Positions 1 through 10,449 of a stretch of DNA of 64,000 bases are shown piece by piece; the stretch's first letter is position 1, and every line of letters begins with the position of its first letter. The stretch is from Pectinophora gossypiella (taxonomy: Eukaryota > Arthropoda > Insecta > Lepidoptera > Gelechiidae). The notes under the pieces are model-generated. The model saw only the letters and a list, made by a program, of their open reading frames with translations, was not told where the DNA came from and searched no databases. The stretch spans positions 2,790,001-2,854,000 of the forward strand of contig NC_065408.1 in NCBI RefSeq assembly GCF_024362695.1, read 5' to 3'. A program made the translations under genes and the position numbers.

Positions 1-70
1 AGTACATACATATTTAGGTAAGTACGTAGTCGTTACATGAGCCATGTCAGGGGTGGTTTAATAACAACAA
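1..70 (+). repeat. SINE-B tail fragment at the window edge
   Basis: The stretch with GTACGTAGTCGTTACATGAG and then CATGTCAGGGG matches the 3' half of SINE-B as seen complete at 9416-9741. It is cut by the window start and diverges after about base 60, so the head lies outside the window or is lost. Confidence 0.7.
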
Positions 71-254
71 TGAGTCTTCTTCCTTATCCCACTCTCCCTC
101 TTCCGTCACAGGACCACACGAGCCCACCAACGATGCCACCGCTTTACCGTGGAAGAAATTCTATCGCGCACAAAAAAATTGGCAAGTCTTATCTCTGCTG
201 CACCATTGAAAAAAGAGGAACGGGTTACCGGCTCAGGTGTTCCCTCCTTCTTAC

Positions 255-412
255 AACATGGGGTCCTTCAAGCGAAGCGTGAAGAAGCACTTAGTACGCC
301 AGTAGTCGAACTGATACGAAATTGACTCATTGCGTTGATTATCAGTTGCTACTGCAATTAGGGCTTCTCTATGCTTACCATCAGGCATAGTTGAGCCAAC
401 ATACTTGGCCAT
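255..412 (-). pseudogene. Conserved coding-like fragment, copy 1
   Basis: Read on the minus strand, this encodes a peptide starting MAKYVGSTMPDGKHREALI. A second copy at 52084-52245 on the plus strand keeps the same reading frame (MTTYVGSTMPDGKHREALI), and both go on to QRNES and a CFF-LRLK block. Frame conservation between copies 52 kb apart suggests descent from a coding sequence, most simply a transposon ORF or a multicopy exon. I do not recognise the family. The match ends near the C-terminal LRLK, and the flanks differ. Confidence 0.45.
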
Positions 413-435
413 TAGGCAAAAAAATAGGTTTGCTG

Positions 436-593
436 ACTTAGATAGATAGATAGATAAAAACATTTATTTGGTCTACAGACACACATGCATACAAAAAGAA
501 AAAGATTAGATACAGACAGCCAATCAACAGAGACGAAGCTCTGTATTAAACACGCCAGGTATGTATGTGTGCTGTAGCAGCGCAAATCGGTCA
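436..593 (-). repeat. Probable LINE 3' end with GATA tail
   Basis: A run of GATA units at the left edge, followed by AT-rich sequence with a TTTATTTGG motif, matches the reversed 3' end of a non-LTR element that ends in a short tandem tail. Other tails of this type lie at 23243 and 59152. No coding part remains. Confidence 0.4.
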
Positions 594-979
594 TAGCTCA
601 GCGCAAGTTTTTGCTCTCACGAACAAAACGCTGATTTTCAGCTACAACACGGCTGGCGAAATCCGCGGGTACGGCAACTGAACCAACCGATGATGCTTGC
701 CAATAAAATTCGATACTGAAAAAGTTGTATAAAATAATAGTATACTGTACATAAATAAATAGTTGTATGATATGTAGGTTTTTATTAAAACAATTTATAT
801 ATATATATATATACTTACCTCAATACATTTTCATAGAACATGACTGCAGAGTAGAGGGTAGTAAGCAAAGTTGACGCCGCAACGGAAACTGTGAACAAGA
901 AAAGAAATTTGGTTAAAATATATCTTGCCTTTGGTCTAGCGTGTGTCTCATCCTGAAGTTCAGGGGACATCCTAAGCAG

Positions 980-1117
980 AGTTTAGTGCCCAACTGAGCA
1001 CCCTCAAGACTGTTGTCTTAAATTTTGTACCACGTGAGAGCCCGCAGCGCTCCCCATTTGTCCGGCCAAGTAGTTAATGCCATCTACGGCAAATCTCCGT
1101 AAGTCACGTTAAAAAAA
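980..1117 (+). repeat. Repeat A, 3' part
   Basis: Contains GTGAGAGCC, CAGCGCTCCCCATTTGTCCG, GCCAAGTAGTTAATGCCATC and a terminal A run, in the same order as the longer copies at 11358 and 34690. It is truncated at its 5' end, as expected of a retroposed element primed from a 3' poly(A). Confidence 0.8.
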
Positions 1118-1195
1118 TCATCTTAAAGTGTCCGACTGCTAGGCATAGGCCTTCTATCATACATACACGCCAAAAATGTCAGATAAGTAGTTAGC

Positions 1196-1418
1196 GACGG
1201 TTTTTTTACGGTTAATAGCCGGAACCAACGGCTCGACGTGCCCTCCGCAGCACGGAATCATCTTACTTTTTCAGACAATCAAGGGATTCAAGCCTGAAGT
1301 TCTTACCAAACAAAGACAGTCTCACAAAGTGATTTCGACAATGTCCCCATCGGGAATCGAACTCGGACCTCCAGATCGTGAGCTCGAACGTTCTAACCAC
1401 TAGACCACGGAGGCTGTT
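1196..1418 (-). mobile_element. SINE-C copy
   Basis: On the minus strand it begins with a tRNA-like head (TGGTTAGAACGTTCGAGCTC then GGTCCGAGTTCGATTCCCG, giving A- and B-box-like blocks). It continues through GGACATTGTCGAAATCAC, the shared central domain (GCACGTCGAGCCGTTGGTTC) and TTAACCGT. It corresponds to 12988-13320 but lacks the final tail. Confidence 0.75.
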
Positions 1419-1699
1419 TATGCTAGAGGCTAGAATATAATTATGCTTGGTTATATTTCTTGATAGATATTTTTCTGTTCATAATATTTTTATTGTTTTA
1501 TGTTAATAAAGACACGAGTAACAAATATAATACATTATTACAATGTTTTCCAGGATCTAATAAAAACAATTCATTTCTACCGTTATTTGCTCAGAATTCG
1601 TACAGACAATCGATACTCATGAATAAGTCAGAAAACGTGTTAACATAATTAAATGAACCGTTTGTAGAACAAATGATCTTTATTATGATTATAAATATG

Positions 1700-1899
1700 A
1701 GTCAGTATGATCCTGTGGTACAATGCCTTGCTTTTCAATCGGGGAGCGCCAGTTCGAACCCCGATACACCACTGGTTGCCTGGAAGAAATTGCTGCTTAG
1801 CAATAAGGCCGCCAGATTGTGCTGTTTCTTTCGTCCATTTGTGTTTTGTTTTGTATGTTGTGTGCAATAAAGTATATTTGATTTGATTTGATTTGATTT
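1700..1899 (+). mobile_element. SINE or LINE-tailed retroposon with (TTGAT)n end
   Basis: The 5' part has TCCTGTGGTAC and a GTTCGAACCCCG block like pol III A and B boxes. It is followed by TGGAAGAAATTGCTGCTTAG and AATAAGGCCGCC, a motif typical of lepidopteran non-LTR 3' ends, then AATAAAG and four TTGAT units. The order tRNA-like head, LINE-like tail, pentanucleotide tail is what a SINE parasitising a LINE would show. ORFs on both strands here are shadows. Confidence 0.6.
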
Positions 1900-2360
1900 G
1901 TTACCGGACTTGCACCAATGAGTTATTATTTTACCTTGCGACGCATTCCCAACACAAATGTCTTCGATTACTCTCATCCTCAACAACACAACACAACCCT
2001 ACAACATCAACAACAACACACAACACAATATATTTGTAACAATATTTGCTTGTTATTGTTGATAGCTGATAAGGAGGAACTTCGAAGTACATCCATCTAT
2101 TAATATACCCTTTTCAAAGGCAAATAAAGAGTATTTCTATTTCCTCTATGTTATTTGTAACTGTTTTGTGAAAATTTTTAAGTGATGTTATTGTCTTGTC
2201 TTTGTGTGTGGCGTCCTTTTATATTAAACATTTTCTATCCTATACTTTCAGGGAAGCCTCATGTACCGATGTAAAAGATTTACAAATTAAAACTTTTTTT
2301 TTTATCTTAAGTGAAGCGCTTAAATGGTTTTAATAATGGCGTCGTTATATCACTTACAAT

Positions 2361-2600
2361 AACGGCTTCCGTGGTCCAGTGGTTGCGTGTTAGGCTCACG
2401 TTCCGGAGGTCCCAGATTTGAATCCCGGTGGACATATCATAAAAATCACTTTGTGGGCCGTGGTTTGGTTAGGACAATGCAGGCAGATCACCAAATTGTG
2501 CGAAAGATGATCCGTGCCGATTTTACACGAGTTATGTTAGGGGCCTTTGGCGGCTCAATAATCCTGGTTGATGAGGTTGGTAATCCAGCTCACAACTTAT
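2361..2600 (+). mobile_element. SINE-B copy, internally decayed
   Basis: The head (GTGGTCCAGTGGTTGCGTG, then TTTGAATCCCGGTGG) keeps recognisable A- and B-box regions. The body contains AAATCACTTTGTGGG, GGTTTGGTTAGGACA, GATCCGTGC and GGGGCCTTTGGCGGCTCAAT, and the end TTGATGAGGTTGGTAATCCA. The central GGCACGTTAAGCC block is deleted. Confidence 0.85.
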
Positions 2601-2900
2601 TTATTTATTTTATTGTTTATTGAAAAAACTAACTGCTTACAATTAATTTTTAACAGTGGTAGTGGTGCTTATATATAGGCCAATTATAGGTTTCCCTGAA
2701 GTAGTATAAGTACTTAATATTAATAACAAGAGGGGCAGTAGACCGCATAATACAAACATAATACGGTAATTTTACAGAACAAAAATATATAAAGAATAAT
2801 GAAAATAATAAACGTCACTAAAGATAGTACCCGAAACAGAACCTTATTTTCTGATATATAAGATAATCCTAAGCGGACGACGTCGCGCGGAAAAAACTAA
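2601..2900. repeat. AT-rich repeat, probable LINE untranslated region
   Basis: Starts with TTATTTATTTTATTGTTTATTG and contains TAGGCCAATTATAGGTTTCC. Sequences of this style flank many lepidopteran LINE copies. No ORF and no second clear copy in this window, so the class is uncertain. Confidence 0.25.
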
Positions 2901-3532
2901 CCTAATAAGTAATATGTACTACCTGTACATATATTACTATATCATCCTATTATCTCCAACAATCATACAATAAAGATTTTGTTTCAGAAAGATATTAATT
3001 AGACGCCCACAACGTTATACCATTATATTATATCAATCAACTACTGATATCCCCCGAGGTCAAACCACATGTTACCAGGCTATCTTTATTTAATAAACTT
3101 TCTCAAATGAACAATAGATTTTCGCCGAGCAAAAAGGATATTACGGTCCCTAAAATATTGGAAGTCGCTGCCCTCTGTCACTGAAGTACAATATCTCTGT
3201 ATTGGGTTCCGACGTTTTTAAGGAGTTGGCAGGCTTAATGGCAAAAAAGAGAGCCCTTATAAAGTCCTGTGCGCAAGCTAGTTTTCGGATTATTACTATT
3301 ATGACACTATAAGTATAGTAATAATAAAACTAATAATAAAAAAGTTTATTAAGGTAAAACCTACGACACACATATACATTTACAACATTAAAATATACAC
3401 ACATTAATATTTAGTTGGTATATGGGTGCCATATGGGTGGTATAGTATAGGTTATAATACAATATTATGTAAAAAATGAAAGTTATTGAATTTCGCAAGT
3501 CATTTCATCACAATATAACATCGCACTATACA

Positions 3533-3534
3533 CA

Positions 3535-3577
<43 letters not shown>
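3533..3577. repeat. (CA)n microsatellite
   Basis: A nearly pure CA dinucleotide run with one interruption near its left end. Confidence 0.95.
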
Positions 3578-3578
<1 letters not shown>

Positions 3579-3714
3579 AACACGGTTCATTTAAATTTAC
3601 ATGCTACGATATCCTGTTATGGGCGAATAAATTTGTACATTTAAATTATAAGCAAACACCTATTGTAAATGCTGTTGGATATCTGAATAAATAAATAAAA
3701 TAATAGTATAGAAT

Positions 3715-3895
3715 ATAATAACTTTATTCCCAAAACAGTGCAGTACAATAGTAGAAAAGATAAAGATAAGTATACAAATCAAAAATGCACTGCCAGGGAA
3801 AAGGGACTGACTCAGCATGTTGTTGCGAAGGATAGTAGAAATACCACTCTTAGAAACACTGAAATTCTGCCAGTACCTAAGTTACGCTAAAGTAT
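3715..3895 (-). repeat. Probable LINE 3' end
   Basis: Begins with AATATAATAACTTTATTCCC, which resembles a reversed AATAAA-type terminus, and continues into moderately GC-rich sequence. It sits just after another AATAAATAAATAAA end at about 3690. No coding remnant recognised. Confidence 0.3.
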
Positions 3896-4005
3896 AAATA
3901 AACTTATAAGTAAATAAAATAACCAAGTCAGACGTAACGAATAATAATATGTTTATTTTTTACTCTTAATTTAAACATATAATCGCGACATCTCGGTGTT
4001 ACATA

Positions 4006-4422
4006 CCAGCTTTTGCCCGCGGCTTCGTCGCGTTAAATTCGGGGTAGCATGGTTCACCTTTCCTAATGTAAAAATTTTAGCTTCCTACCTTGAAAACTGC
4101 GAAAAGTTCCATATAACATTTTATATATCACCTCCTCTTCGAAGGGGTTGGGGTCAGATTTCCAAAAAAAACATGTTGCGCGTTTTTTAGTCACAAATAG
4201 TCCGCATACCAATTTTTAGCTTTCTACCATGAAAATTGCGGAATGCTCCGTACAAACTTCCACCCCCCAGTTTAGGGAAGTGAGGGGTCAGAAAGAGACA
4301 AAAAGCAGCCTATGTCACGTTCCATCCCCTTAGCTATCTTCACTTAAAAAACACGTTTTGACATGAAAGACGGACAAACAGACACACATTACACACATAG
4401 ACACTTTATAATATTAGTTAGA
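4006..4422 (-). mobile_element. Short Helitron-like remnant
   Basis: On the minus strand the 5' end reads TCTAACTAATATTATAAAGT and the 3' end reads CGCGACGAAGCCGCGGGCAA followed by AAGCTGG. These are close variants of the 5' TCTATACTAATATTATAAAG and 3' hairpin-plus-CTAG of the large Helitrons at 38567-49276. The last four bases are CTGG, a departure from CTAG. About 417 bp, no ORF, non-autonomous. Confidence 0.75.
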
Positions 4423-4520
4423 TCTTCTTCTTGTGTGGGTTGTGAAATCAGGGACCGACCTCATCAACCCTGGTGTCAGGGTTACTATTGAGCCGTAAGG
4501 ACATTATATGGATCATGTAA
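4423..4520 (-). repeat. SINE-B tail fragment
   Basis: TCTTCTTGTGTGGGTTGTGA, CCTCATCAACCCTGGTGTCA and GGGTTACTATTGAGCCG are the reversed 3' end of SINE-B. It directly abuts the Helitron remnant, whose 5' terminus lies exactly at the junction. Confidence 0.8.
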
Positions 4521-4562
4521 CTGTTACACACTTACAGACACATAACATCTCCCTAGCATTAT

Positions 4563-4836
4563 CTGAAGATTTGACAGGTCCGGTTTTTTCCAAACTGCAT
4601 GTCTGACCATCCAACCCGCGAAGAGAAAACCAGCCCAATATAAATTAGGTTACATACATCCGAAAATGCATTTCCACACGATGTTTTCCTTCACAACTGA
4701 GCACGTGATAATAATGTATGATCCAAACATGAATTCGAAAACGAATTCGACAATCATTGGTTTACGCCTGTGCTGGATTCGAACCTGCGACCTCAAAGTG
4801 AGAGGAAAGCGTACTACCAACTGGGCTACCACGGCT
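4563..4836 (-). mobile_element. SINE-E copy, nearly full length
   Basis: On the minus strand: AGCCGTGGTAGCCCAGTTGG (A-box-like), CAGGTTCGAATCCAGCACAG (B-box), AATGATTGTCGAATTCG, AACATCGTGTGGAAATGC, GGGCTGGTTTTC, and the end ACCGGACCTGTCAAATCTTC. The same order is seen on the plus strand at 35345-35655. A (CA)16 microsatellite follows at 4842-4875. Confidence 0.85.
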
Positions 4837-4842
4837 ATCGAC

Positions 4843-4878
<36 letters not shown>

Positions 4879-5311
4879 TAAAAGAAAACAATTTCTATTT
4901 ATAAGTGCCTTGTATAGTCTAAATTTAAAACATGAGACTGTAAACAGGATTTGTTCAACTAAGCAGCGGTGGGCGTGGGACCGTACAACGGACATCCGCA
5001 GTTGTCGCCTACATGCTTTGTTAAGAAGATTATACTTTAAATAACATTGTAAAGAATGTACTAAAAGGATGTTATGTTATATGTTAGGAAAACACTTCTA
5101 AGTAATACATGTACTTGTTGAATTTTGAATAAGTATAATAGAGCCGCGACCTCTATAGAAGAAGCCGTTGGATGCTTGTGGGAGGCTAATGCCAGCAGTG
5201 GGCGTCGTACGGCTGATAATGATGATGAATAGAGGTATATATTACAATTAGAAATTATTTAGATACTATTATTTCTCTAACATCTAATGTTCTGTTGTTA
5301 TTCGTTTTTTT

Positions 5312-5700
5312 TTTTTGACGTGACTTATTGTAGATTTGCCGCAGATGGCATTAACTACTTGACCGGACAAATGGGGAGCGCTGAAGGCTCTCACCCGGTA
5401 CAACGTTTAAGACAACAGGCCTGAGGGTGCCCAGTTGGGCGCGAACCTCGGCTCAGGGCGTCGTCTGAGAGGAAAAATATTTGAAAGAATTAATCGGCCC
5501 TAGTGGGTCGATAGCGATAAGCGCTGAATGAGGGAAATCGTCGACCACGCTGGCGGGGTCGGTATCGGGGTCCTGAATTGTTTGGTGTCGCGAGCTGATT
5601 GGCTGCCTCTATGGCTAGAGTAATCGGGTCATCGGGATCGTATATTACGTCCTTCGGACGCCGATACTTTTCAGTACCGTCCCTAAGAAGTTACCGAGAA
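5312..5700 (-). repeat. Repeat A, longest copy
   Basis: The minus-strand 3' end carries poly(A) (plus-strand T run at 5308-5317), preceded by the TAGATTTGCC/GGCAAATCTA core. The 5' side extends beyond other copies through TCGACCCACTAGGGCCGATT, CCCCGATACCGACCCCGCC, CCAATCAGCTCGCGACACC and ATTACTCTAGCCATAGAGGC. The element is therefore at least 390 bp. No ORF. Poly(A) plus variable 5' truncation argues for a retroelement; SINE versus LINE 3' end is unresolved. Confidence 0.75.
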
Positions 5701-5777
5701 TTCGAAGGAAATGTTCGGGGAAAGCGTAACTTACATTGTAGTATCATGGGTTTGAATCCCGGCTCGGACGGACGGAC

Positions 5778-5823
5778 GGCCTCTGTGGTCCAGTGGTTGA
5801 GCGTTGTGCTCACGATCCGGAGG
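5778..5823 (+). repeat. SINE-B head fragment
   Basis: ACGGCCTCTGTGGTCCAGTG, TTGAGCGTTGTGCTCACGAT and CCGGAGGT match the first 45 bases of SINE-B and then stop abruptly at a hairpin-rich segment. Confidence 0.8.
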
Positions 5824-5844
5824 TTGACAGAAAATGTTCACGAG

Positions 5845-5933
5845 ACAGAAAATGCATCCGCATGAACGCGCGTGGATGAATTTTCTGTGTTAGACCGTGC
5901 TTACAAGCAACGGAGGAACACGCATCCACGCGC
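5845..5933. repeat. Overlapping alternative hairpins
   Basis: 5845-5859 pairs with 5874-5888 (14 of 15 positions; ACAGAAAATGCATCC against GGATGAATTTTCTGT). 5868-5878 (GCGCGTGGATG) pairs perfectly with 5923-5933. The two stems share 5874-5878, so they are mutually exclusive. Not part of any family identified here. Confidence 0.55.
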
Positions 5934-6103
5934 TACGCTGCATCATGCGGGGCAGTGTGAGAATCGCCCATGAGTTTGAATTCATTTTTAGATCATAAAT
6001 AATGAATACCACGAGGTTTCCAGAATTTTGGTCCGCTTAATGGCAATAGGCTCTCTCCCAATTTACATGGGACTAAAATATAGCATGAAGTGGGTACATA
6101 TAA

Positions 6104-6301
6104 AGGGTGTCAGTGGGGAAGATTCATAATATGGTTCCGAGTCAATATCAAGTGGAATTTTCCGTCACAAGATTAATGTTTTTTTTTTATTATTTTCAAT
6201 TCTACGTATAATTTTGCGTTGGAAAATTCCACTTAATATTAACTCAGAATAATAAGCTAAATCACCTCCCTCAGTAATCGTTACGATGTCACTTACACCC
6301 T
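6104..6301. mobile_element. MITE-J copy
   Basis: Ends AGGGTGTCAGTG and CACTTACACCCT form imperfect terminal inverted repeats. Internally TCAAGTGGAATTTTCCGTCA is mirrored by GGAAAATTCCACTTAATATT. This is a non-coding foldback-type element related to 49634-49853 and 55363-55797. Confidence 0.7.
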
Positions 6302-6734
6302 GCACAATTACAGGGTGTTACACTTCATACACCATGGAATTTGTGAAGCAGTAGAACTATCGTAGTTATCTGTTTGCAGGACTAGTAGTAGAAGAGAGCG
6401 GGGTTGAACCGGCGACAGTGGTTCTCATACAAAATCTGCGTTAGGGCCTTTCCATTCTCTTTCTTCTATTCGTGATTTATACAAAGAAAATATAATAAAG
6501 ACAGTAGCAGGGAAAATTCCACAGTTCCGACAAACCCAGCTCTGTTTCTCACCGTTCTTAAATATAATGATGTAATCGGGATAAAGGACGGATGCTACAT
6601 AATTATGTCGGTTCCCCTCCCACAGCGGTTATTTTATAGGGCTGAGAGGGATGACGATAAATCTTAACTTAATTTTAGTTGTCTGTCCAGATGTTATTAT
6701 TCAGGTTAGGCATAGAATAAAGAATAATAATACT

Positions 6735-6945
6735 ACGTATAGAACGGTAACACTCCGCCCCGCGCGAATTTGAATCGGGCGCCGGGCTATATTTACCTCA
6801 CCCCCTCGGGGTCGTTATTTTAGTCTAAATGGCTGCATATGGTAAAAATGAGGAGCTCGTATTCGTGCGGGGCGGAAAAAAATATATTCAAAGGTGGGCA
6901 AAGGCCGCCTTATCGCTGAGAGCGATCTCTTCCAGACAACCTTCG
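6735..6945 (-). repeat. GC-rich repeat joined to a LINE 3'-type block
   Basis: Minus-strand sequence at 6883-6945 reads CTGGAAGAGATCGCTCTCAG then CGATAAGGCGGCC, the same motif found at 1775-1815. The left part (ACCTCACCCCCTCGG and TAGAACGG) recurs inverted at about 27540-27615. An apparent 77-codon plus-strand ORF over it is a shadow. Confidence 0.5.
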
Positions 6946-6949
6946 GCAG

Positions 6950-8040
6950 AAGATACAATACCCATAGTGGAGTCAATGAAGGGGTTCACTTCTAACTTAC
7001 CAGGGACAGGTCCGTTTTTGATGACTTTTGCTTTTGTAGGAGTAGTTTATAATATAATTTAAAATCAGAAACATCTTGAGTGGGGCAGATAAATATTTCG
7101 GTCATAAAAAAATGCATTTAATGTACTTTTCTGATTCTGTACAGAAACGGCTTCCGATTAGTACCCCTAAACCGTTTTTGTGTGTTCGTTTGTCTGCTAG
7201 AGAAGTAGATAGATAAGCTAATTTTCGTTGATGACGTTCAAGAGTTTCGTATCAGTTCAAAAACGGCAACAAAGTCCCGTGTTGCCATTTTCTTCAAAAT
7301 TTCTCCCCCTAACTCTGGCAACCCTAAAACTTAGCTCCTTTATCTTACACGGACTACACGCAATTTTTATGGTAATTACGCTTTTATCGCCATCTACTAA
7401 TTCAATTTGACCTCATGAAAGAATTATATTACGATTTATATTCACTGTCTGATCTTTTGAAGGCCTGAAAATGTTTTGTAAAATTTAACAAACTTAATTT
7501 TCGTTTGTAATGGAAAAATATTGTGGAATGTAAATGTTAAAGCAAATATTATACAGGTTCCATATTTGAAAGTAAATATTGTTCTGGAACGTCTGCCGAT
7601 TTCTTTTGTCCATTTGTGTTAAAACTGAAACTATTTCATCATTATTTTTATTTGTAATTCGTGATGGACCTGTTCGGACTTCTTGTGATACGGCACTAGT
7701 GGAGAGTGAAAGTGTTTTTTTTTTAATTAAGATGGGTTTGCTCTTGACTTCATTCTTCTACGAGGAGAAGAAGAGATTGACGGTGGAACGAGCTTACCCA
7801 GAAAGGCACTAGCACTATCACACACGCGACGGAACGCAGGAAGCTACTTGGGACCGGACTTTAGAGAGAGGGTGGTCGCAAGCCAGGCGGTCCCTTACGG
7901 GCCCTACCACTCTGCAGGGGGATCATTCAGCCGTCATCACTGACTGGGGAGTCAGGTGATGCCGTTGCCCAGGGTGGACCACTAGGAGGTAGATCCCCTT
8001 CCACTCTGAAGTGATAAAAATATATGGGATATAAAGTGGG
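6950..8040. other. Unassigned stretch with a GC-rich island
   Basis: No repeat family or gene recognised. 7800-7985 is markedly richer in G and C than its surroundings, with short ORFs on both strands, none resembling a known protein. A decayed element or a short transcribed unit are both possible. Confidence 0.3.
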
Positions 8041-8044
8041 ACAG

Positions 8045-8336
8045 GGTGGGAGGAGCTCGGTGGCGCGGCAGGAAAACGCGCTCGGTCTGCGATTGTTGAA
8101 GTTAAGCAACTTTCGCAAAAATCATAGGATGGGTGACCAAAAAAAAAGTTTTCATCTCGAGCTCCTCCGTGCTTCGGAAGGCACGTTAAGCCGTTGGTCC
8201 CGGCTGCATTAGCAGTCGTTAATAACCACCAATCCGCACTGGGCCCGCGTGATGGTTTAAGGCCCGATCTCCCTATCCATGCATAAGGAAGGCACGGCCC
8301 CAGCAGTGGGGACGTTAATGGGCTGGTGATGAAAGT
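8045..8336 (+). mobile_element. SINE-D copy with 5S-rRNA-like head
   Basis: The head runs AACGCGCTCGGTCTGCGATT, GAAGTTAAGCAAC and GGATGGGTGACC. These align in order and spacing with the mid-5S rRNA internal promoter (A box and C box). Upstream, GGTGGCGCGGCAGG resembles a tRNA A box. The body has the central domain shared with SINE-B and SINE-C (CGTGCTTCGGAAGGCACGTT, AAGCCGTTGGTCCCGG). It ends CCCAGCAGTGGGGACGTTAA then GGGCTGGTGATGA. An inverted copy is at 16441-16735. Confidence 0.75.
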
Positions 8337-8804
8337 AACAAGGTAATATAAAGTAACATGTCAATATTTTCAACCCTCCCCAGGTACCCAGAACTAATCG
8401 GTACACGAATAATTACACGTGCAGACATGTCTCACCTCGTACCTTTAAAGCCAGATTATCTCAAATGAAACACGTGTTTGGCAATCTTAATTTGCTCTAA
8501 GTGCGCACCGCGGCATTACCGAGATTTGAACACAATCTCGCGCGACGCAGCGAACATTAATCAACCGAGCTCTACGTATTACTTGTTAAAGGACTTTATG
8601 TCGTGAGAAATTTGCATCCACTCTGCCATGTGAAGATTTTGTTGTGTCATAATATCGCCGGATTTTGGGGTTTTCAGTTCACAGGCTTATTTGTATTGCG
8701 AATATTTCCGGCAACCCGCAGTAGAGAACCGTGGCGGAGTATTCGCCATACTTCCTGTGGTTAATTGAGGGGAGGGGTGCTTTTTTTTGTGCCCAGCTTT
8801 TTTT

Positions 8805-9180
8805 TTGTTTTTTTTTTTTTACGTGACTTATTGTAGATTTGCCGCAGATGGCATTAACTACTTGGCCGGACAAATGGGGCTCCCCATCGTGTCTTATAAG
8901 GAGGTGAAGGAATTGGTATTTCATAGACAAGAATGGAGAATGCTACACCGACAAGAGCGTGGCTCTTAAATTAGTTTTCTTTTTTGAAATGACTTATTGT
9001 AGATTTGCCGCAGATGGCATTAACTACTTGGCCGGACAAATGGGGAGCGCTGAAGGCTTTCACCCGGTACAACGTTTAAGATAACAGGCCTGAGAGTGCC
9101 CAGTTGGGCCCGAACCTCGGCTCAGGGCGTCGTCTAAGAGGAAAAATATTTGAAAGAATTAATCGACCCTAGCGGGACGT
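8805..9180. repeat. Repeat A / LINE-L / repeat A mosaic
   Basis: 8805-8880 is a minus-strand repeat A 3' end that stops at ACAAATGGGG. 8881-8975 is a plus-strand LINE-L 3' end coding VKELVFHRQEWRMLHRQERG, Ser, stop. 8985-9180 is a second minus-strand repeat A, starting again from its T run. A 5'-truncated LINE between two copies of the same repeat suggests nested insertion or local duplication. Confidence 0.7.
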
Positions 9181-9381
9181 ACATAGTATGCCTTCAATAT
9201 CTTATGACAAAAATCTTTGGTTATTGTTTACAAATCAGAGACTACTAATGTAATTTTGTTCTGCAAGTGACATAACTGTTTAGTTACATATAGTAAAGAT
9301 AACATTACAAACAGTTATGTTACCTAACAAAACAAAGTTATGTAGTCACTTGGTTTTGGAAACAATCGTTACTAATTTAAA

Positions 9382-9414
9382 AGCCACGCTCTTGTCGGTG
9401 TAGCTTTCTCCATT
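9382..9414 (-). pseudogene. LINE-L C-terminus scrap
   Basis: AAGCCACGCTCTTGTCGGTG followed by TAGCTTTCTCCAT is the reverse complement of the codons for LHRQERG of LINE-L. It is only about 11 codons long and abuts the start of SINE-B. Confidence 0.7.
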
Positions 9415-9415
9415 A

Positions 9416-9741
9416 ACGGCCTCCGTGGTCCAGTGGTTGAGCGTTGGGCTCACGATCCGGAGGCCCCGGGTTCGAATCCCGGTGGGGACGTATCACAAAA
9501 ATCACTTTGTGATCCCTAGTTTGGTTAGGACATTTCAGGCTGGTCACCTGATTGTCCGAAAGTAAGATGATCCGTGCTTCGGAAGGCACGTTAAGCCGTT
9601 GGTCCCGGTTATTACTTACTGATGTAAGTATCTAGTCGTTACATGAGCCATGTCAGGGGCCTTTGGCGGCTCAATAGTAATCCTGACACCAGGGTTGATG
9701 AGGTTTGTATTCCACCTCACAACCCACACGATTAGAAGATT
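9416..9741 (+). mobile_element. SINE-B, best full-length copy
   Basis: Head 9416-9490: A box within GTGGTCCAGTGGTTGAGCG and B box GGGTTCGAATCCC, as in tRNA-derived SINEs transcribed by RNA polymerase III. Body: AAATCACTTTGTGATCCCTA, GGTTTGGTTAGGACATTTCA, the central domain CGTGCTTCGGAAGGCACGTT, then CATGAGCCATGTCAGGGGCC. Tail: ACCAGGGTTGATGAGG and CACAACCCACACGATTAGAA. No ORF expected. About 325 bp. Useful as the window's reference for the family. Confidence 0.9.
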
Positions 9742-9819
9742 CTAGATTAAACAAAGTGTTGTGTTATGTAATTATACTATTATGTAAATGTGTACTTAGG
9801 ACCAGATAGCTAAGTTCTT

Positions 9820-10046
9820 CTTCTATCGTGTAGGTTGTGAGGTATGTAGTAACCGGGACCAACGGATTTACGTGGCTTCCGAAGCACGGATCATCTTACT
9901 TTCGGACAATCAGGTGATCAGCCTGCAATGTCCTAGTCAAACTAGTGACCACAAAGTATTTTTTTTAATATGTCCCCACCGGGAATCGAACCCAGGACCT
10001 CCGGATCGTGAGTCCAACGCTCAACCACTGGACCACGGAGGTCGTT
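9820..10046 (-). mobile_element. SINE-B copy with internal deletion
   Basis: Begins TTCTTCTATCGTGTAGGTTG (reversed tail), jumps to GTAGTAACCGGGACCAACGG, and ends with GGAATCGAACCCAGGACCTC and ACCACTGGACCACGGAGG (reversed head). It faces 9416-9741 across about 80 bp, forming an inverted SINE pair. Confidence 0.85.
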
Positions 10047-10299
10047 AGTCGTTAGATACCTAAGTAGGAAGATGTATAAATATAATTATGGAGTACAGTA
10101 CAAACAGGATCGGTAATATTTGTTCAACTGTTTGTTTTGCGGATAAGAGAGATAATAAAACAGTATTTATTACCTCATCCCACTCACTCTCATGTTTGCT
10201 CTCATAATAAAATAACATAAGACTACTTTACTTTGCTGGTTAATATTATGGTACTCCATTAGAATAGTTTAAAAAATGAATGTGTCGTCTTTTCAACTT

Positions 10300-10449
10300 G
10301 TACAGTCACGAGTAGTATAATATGTATACACTTTGCAACCATGTCACATTAACTTTTCTGACAAATTAAACCATAAGCCTCATTAAATGTCAAATATGAT
10401 AGTGCGACAGGGTTCTAAAGTGGGTACATGATATTGCTCATGACTGTAC
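10300..10449. mobile_element. MITE-I copy
   Basis: Ends GTACAGTCACGAG and CTCATGACTGTAC are terminal inverted repeats. Internal blocks CATGTCACATTAACTTTTCT and ATGTCAAATATGATAGTGCG recur at 33247, 36150 and 54541. About 150 bp, non-coding. Confidence 0.75.

Noticed and set aside
6829..7062. 77-codon plus-strand ORF beginning MAAYGKNEEL
   Set aside because: Its middle is the reverse complement of a LINE 3'-type motif (CTGGAAGAGATCGCT... GATAAGGC), also found at 1775. The frame is a shadow of repeat sequence, with no homology recognised.
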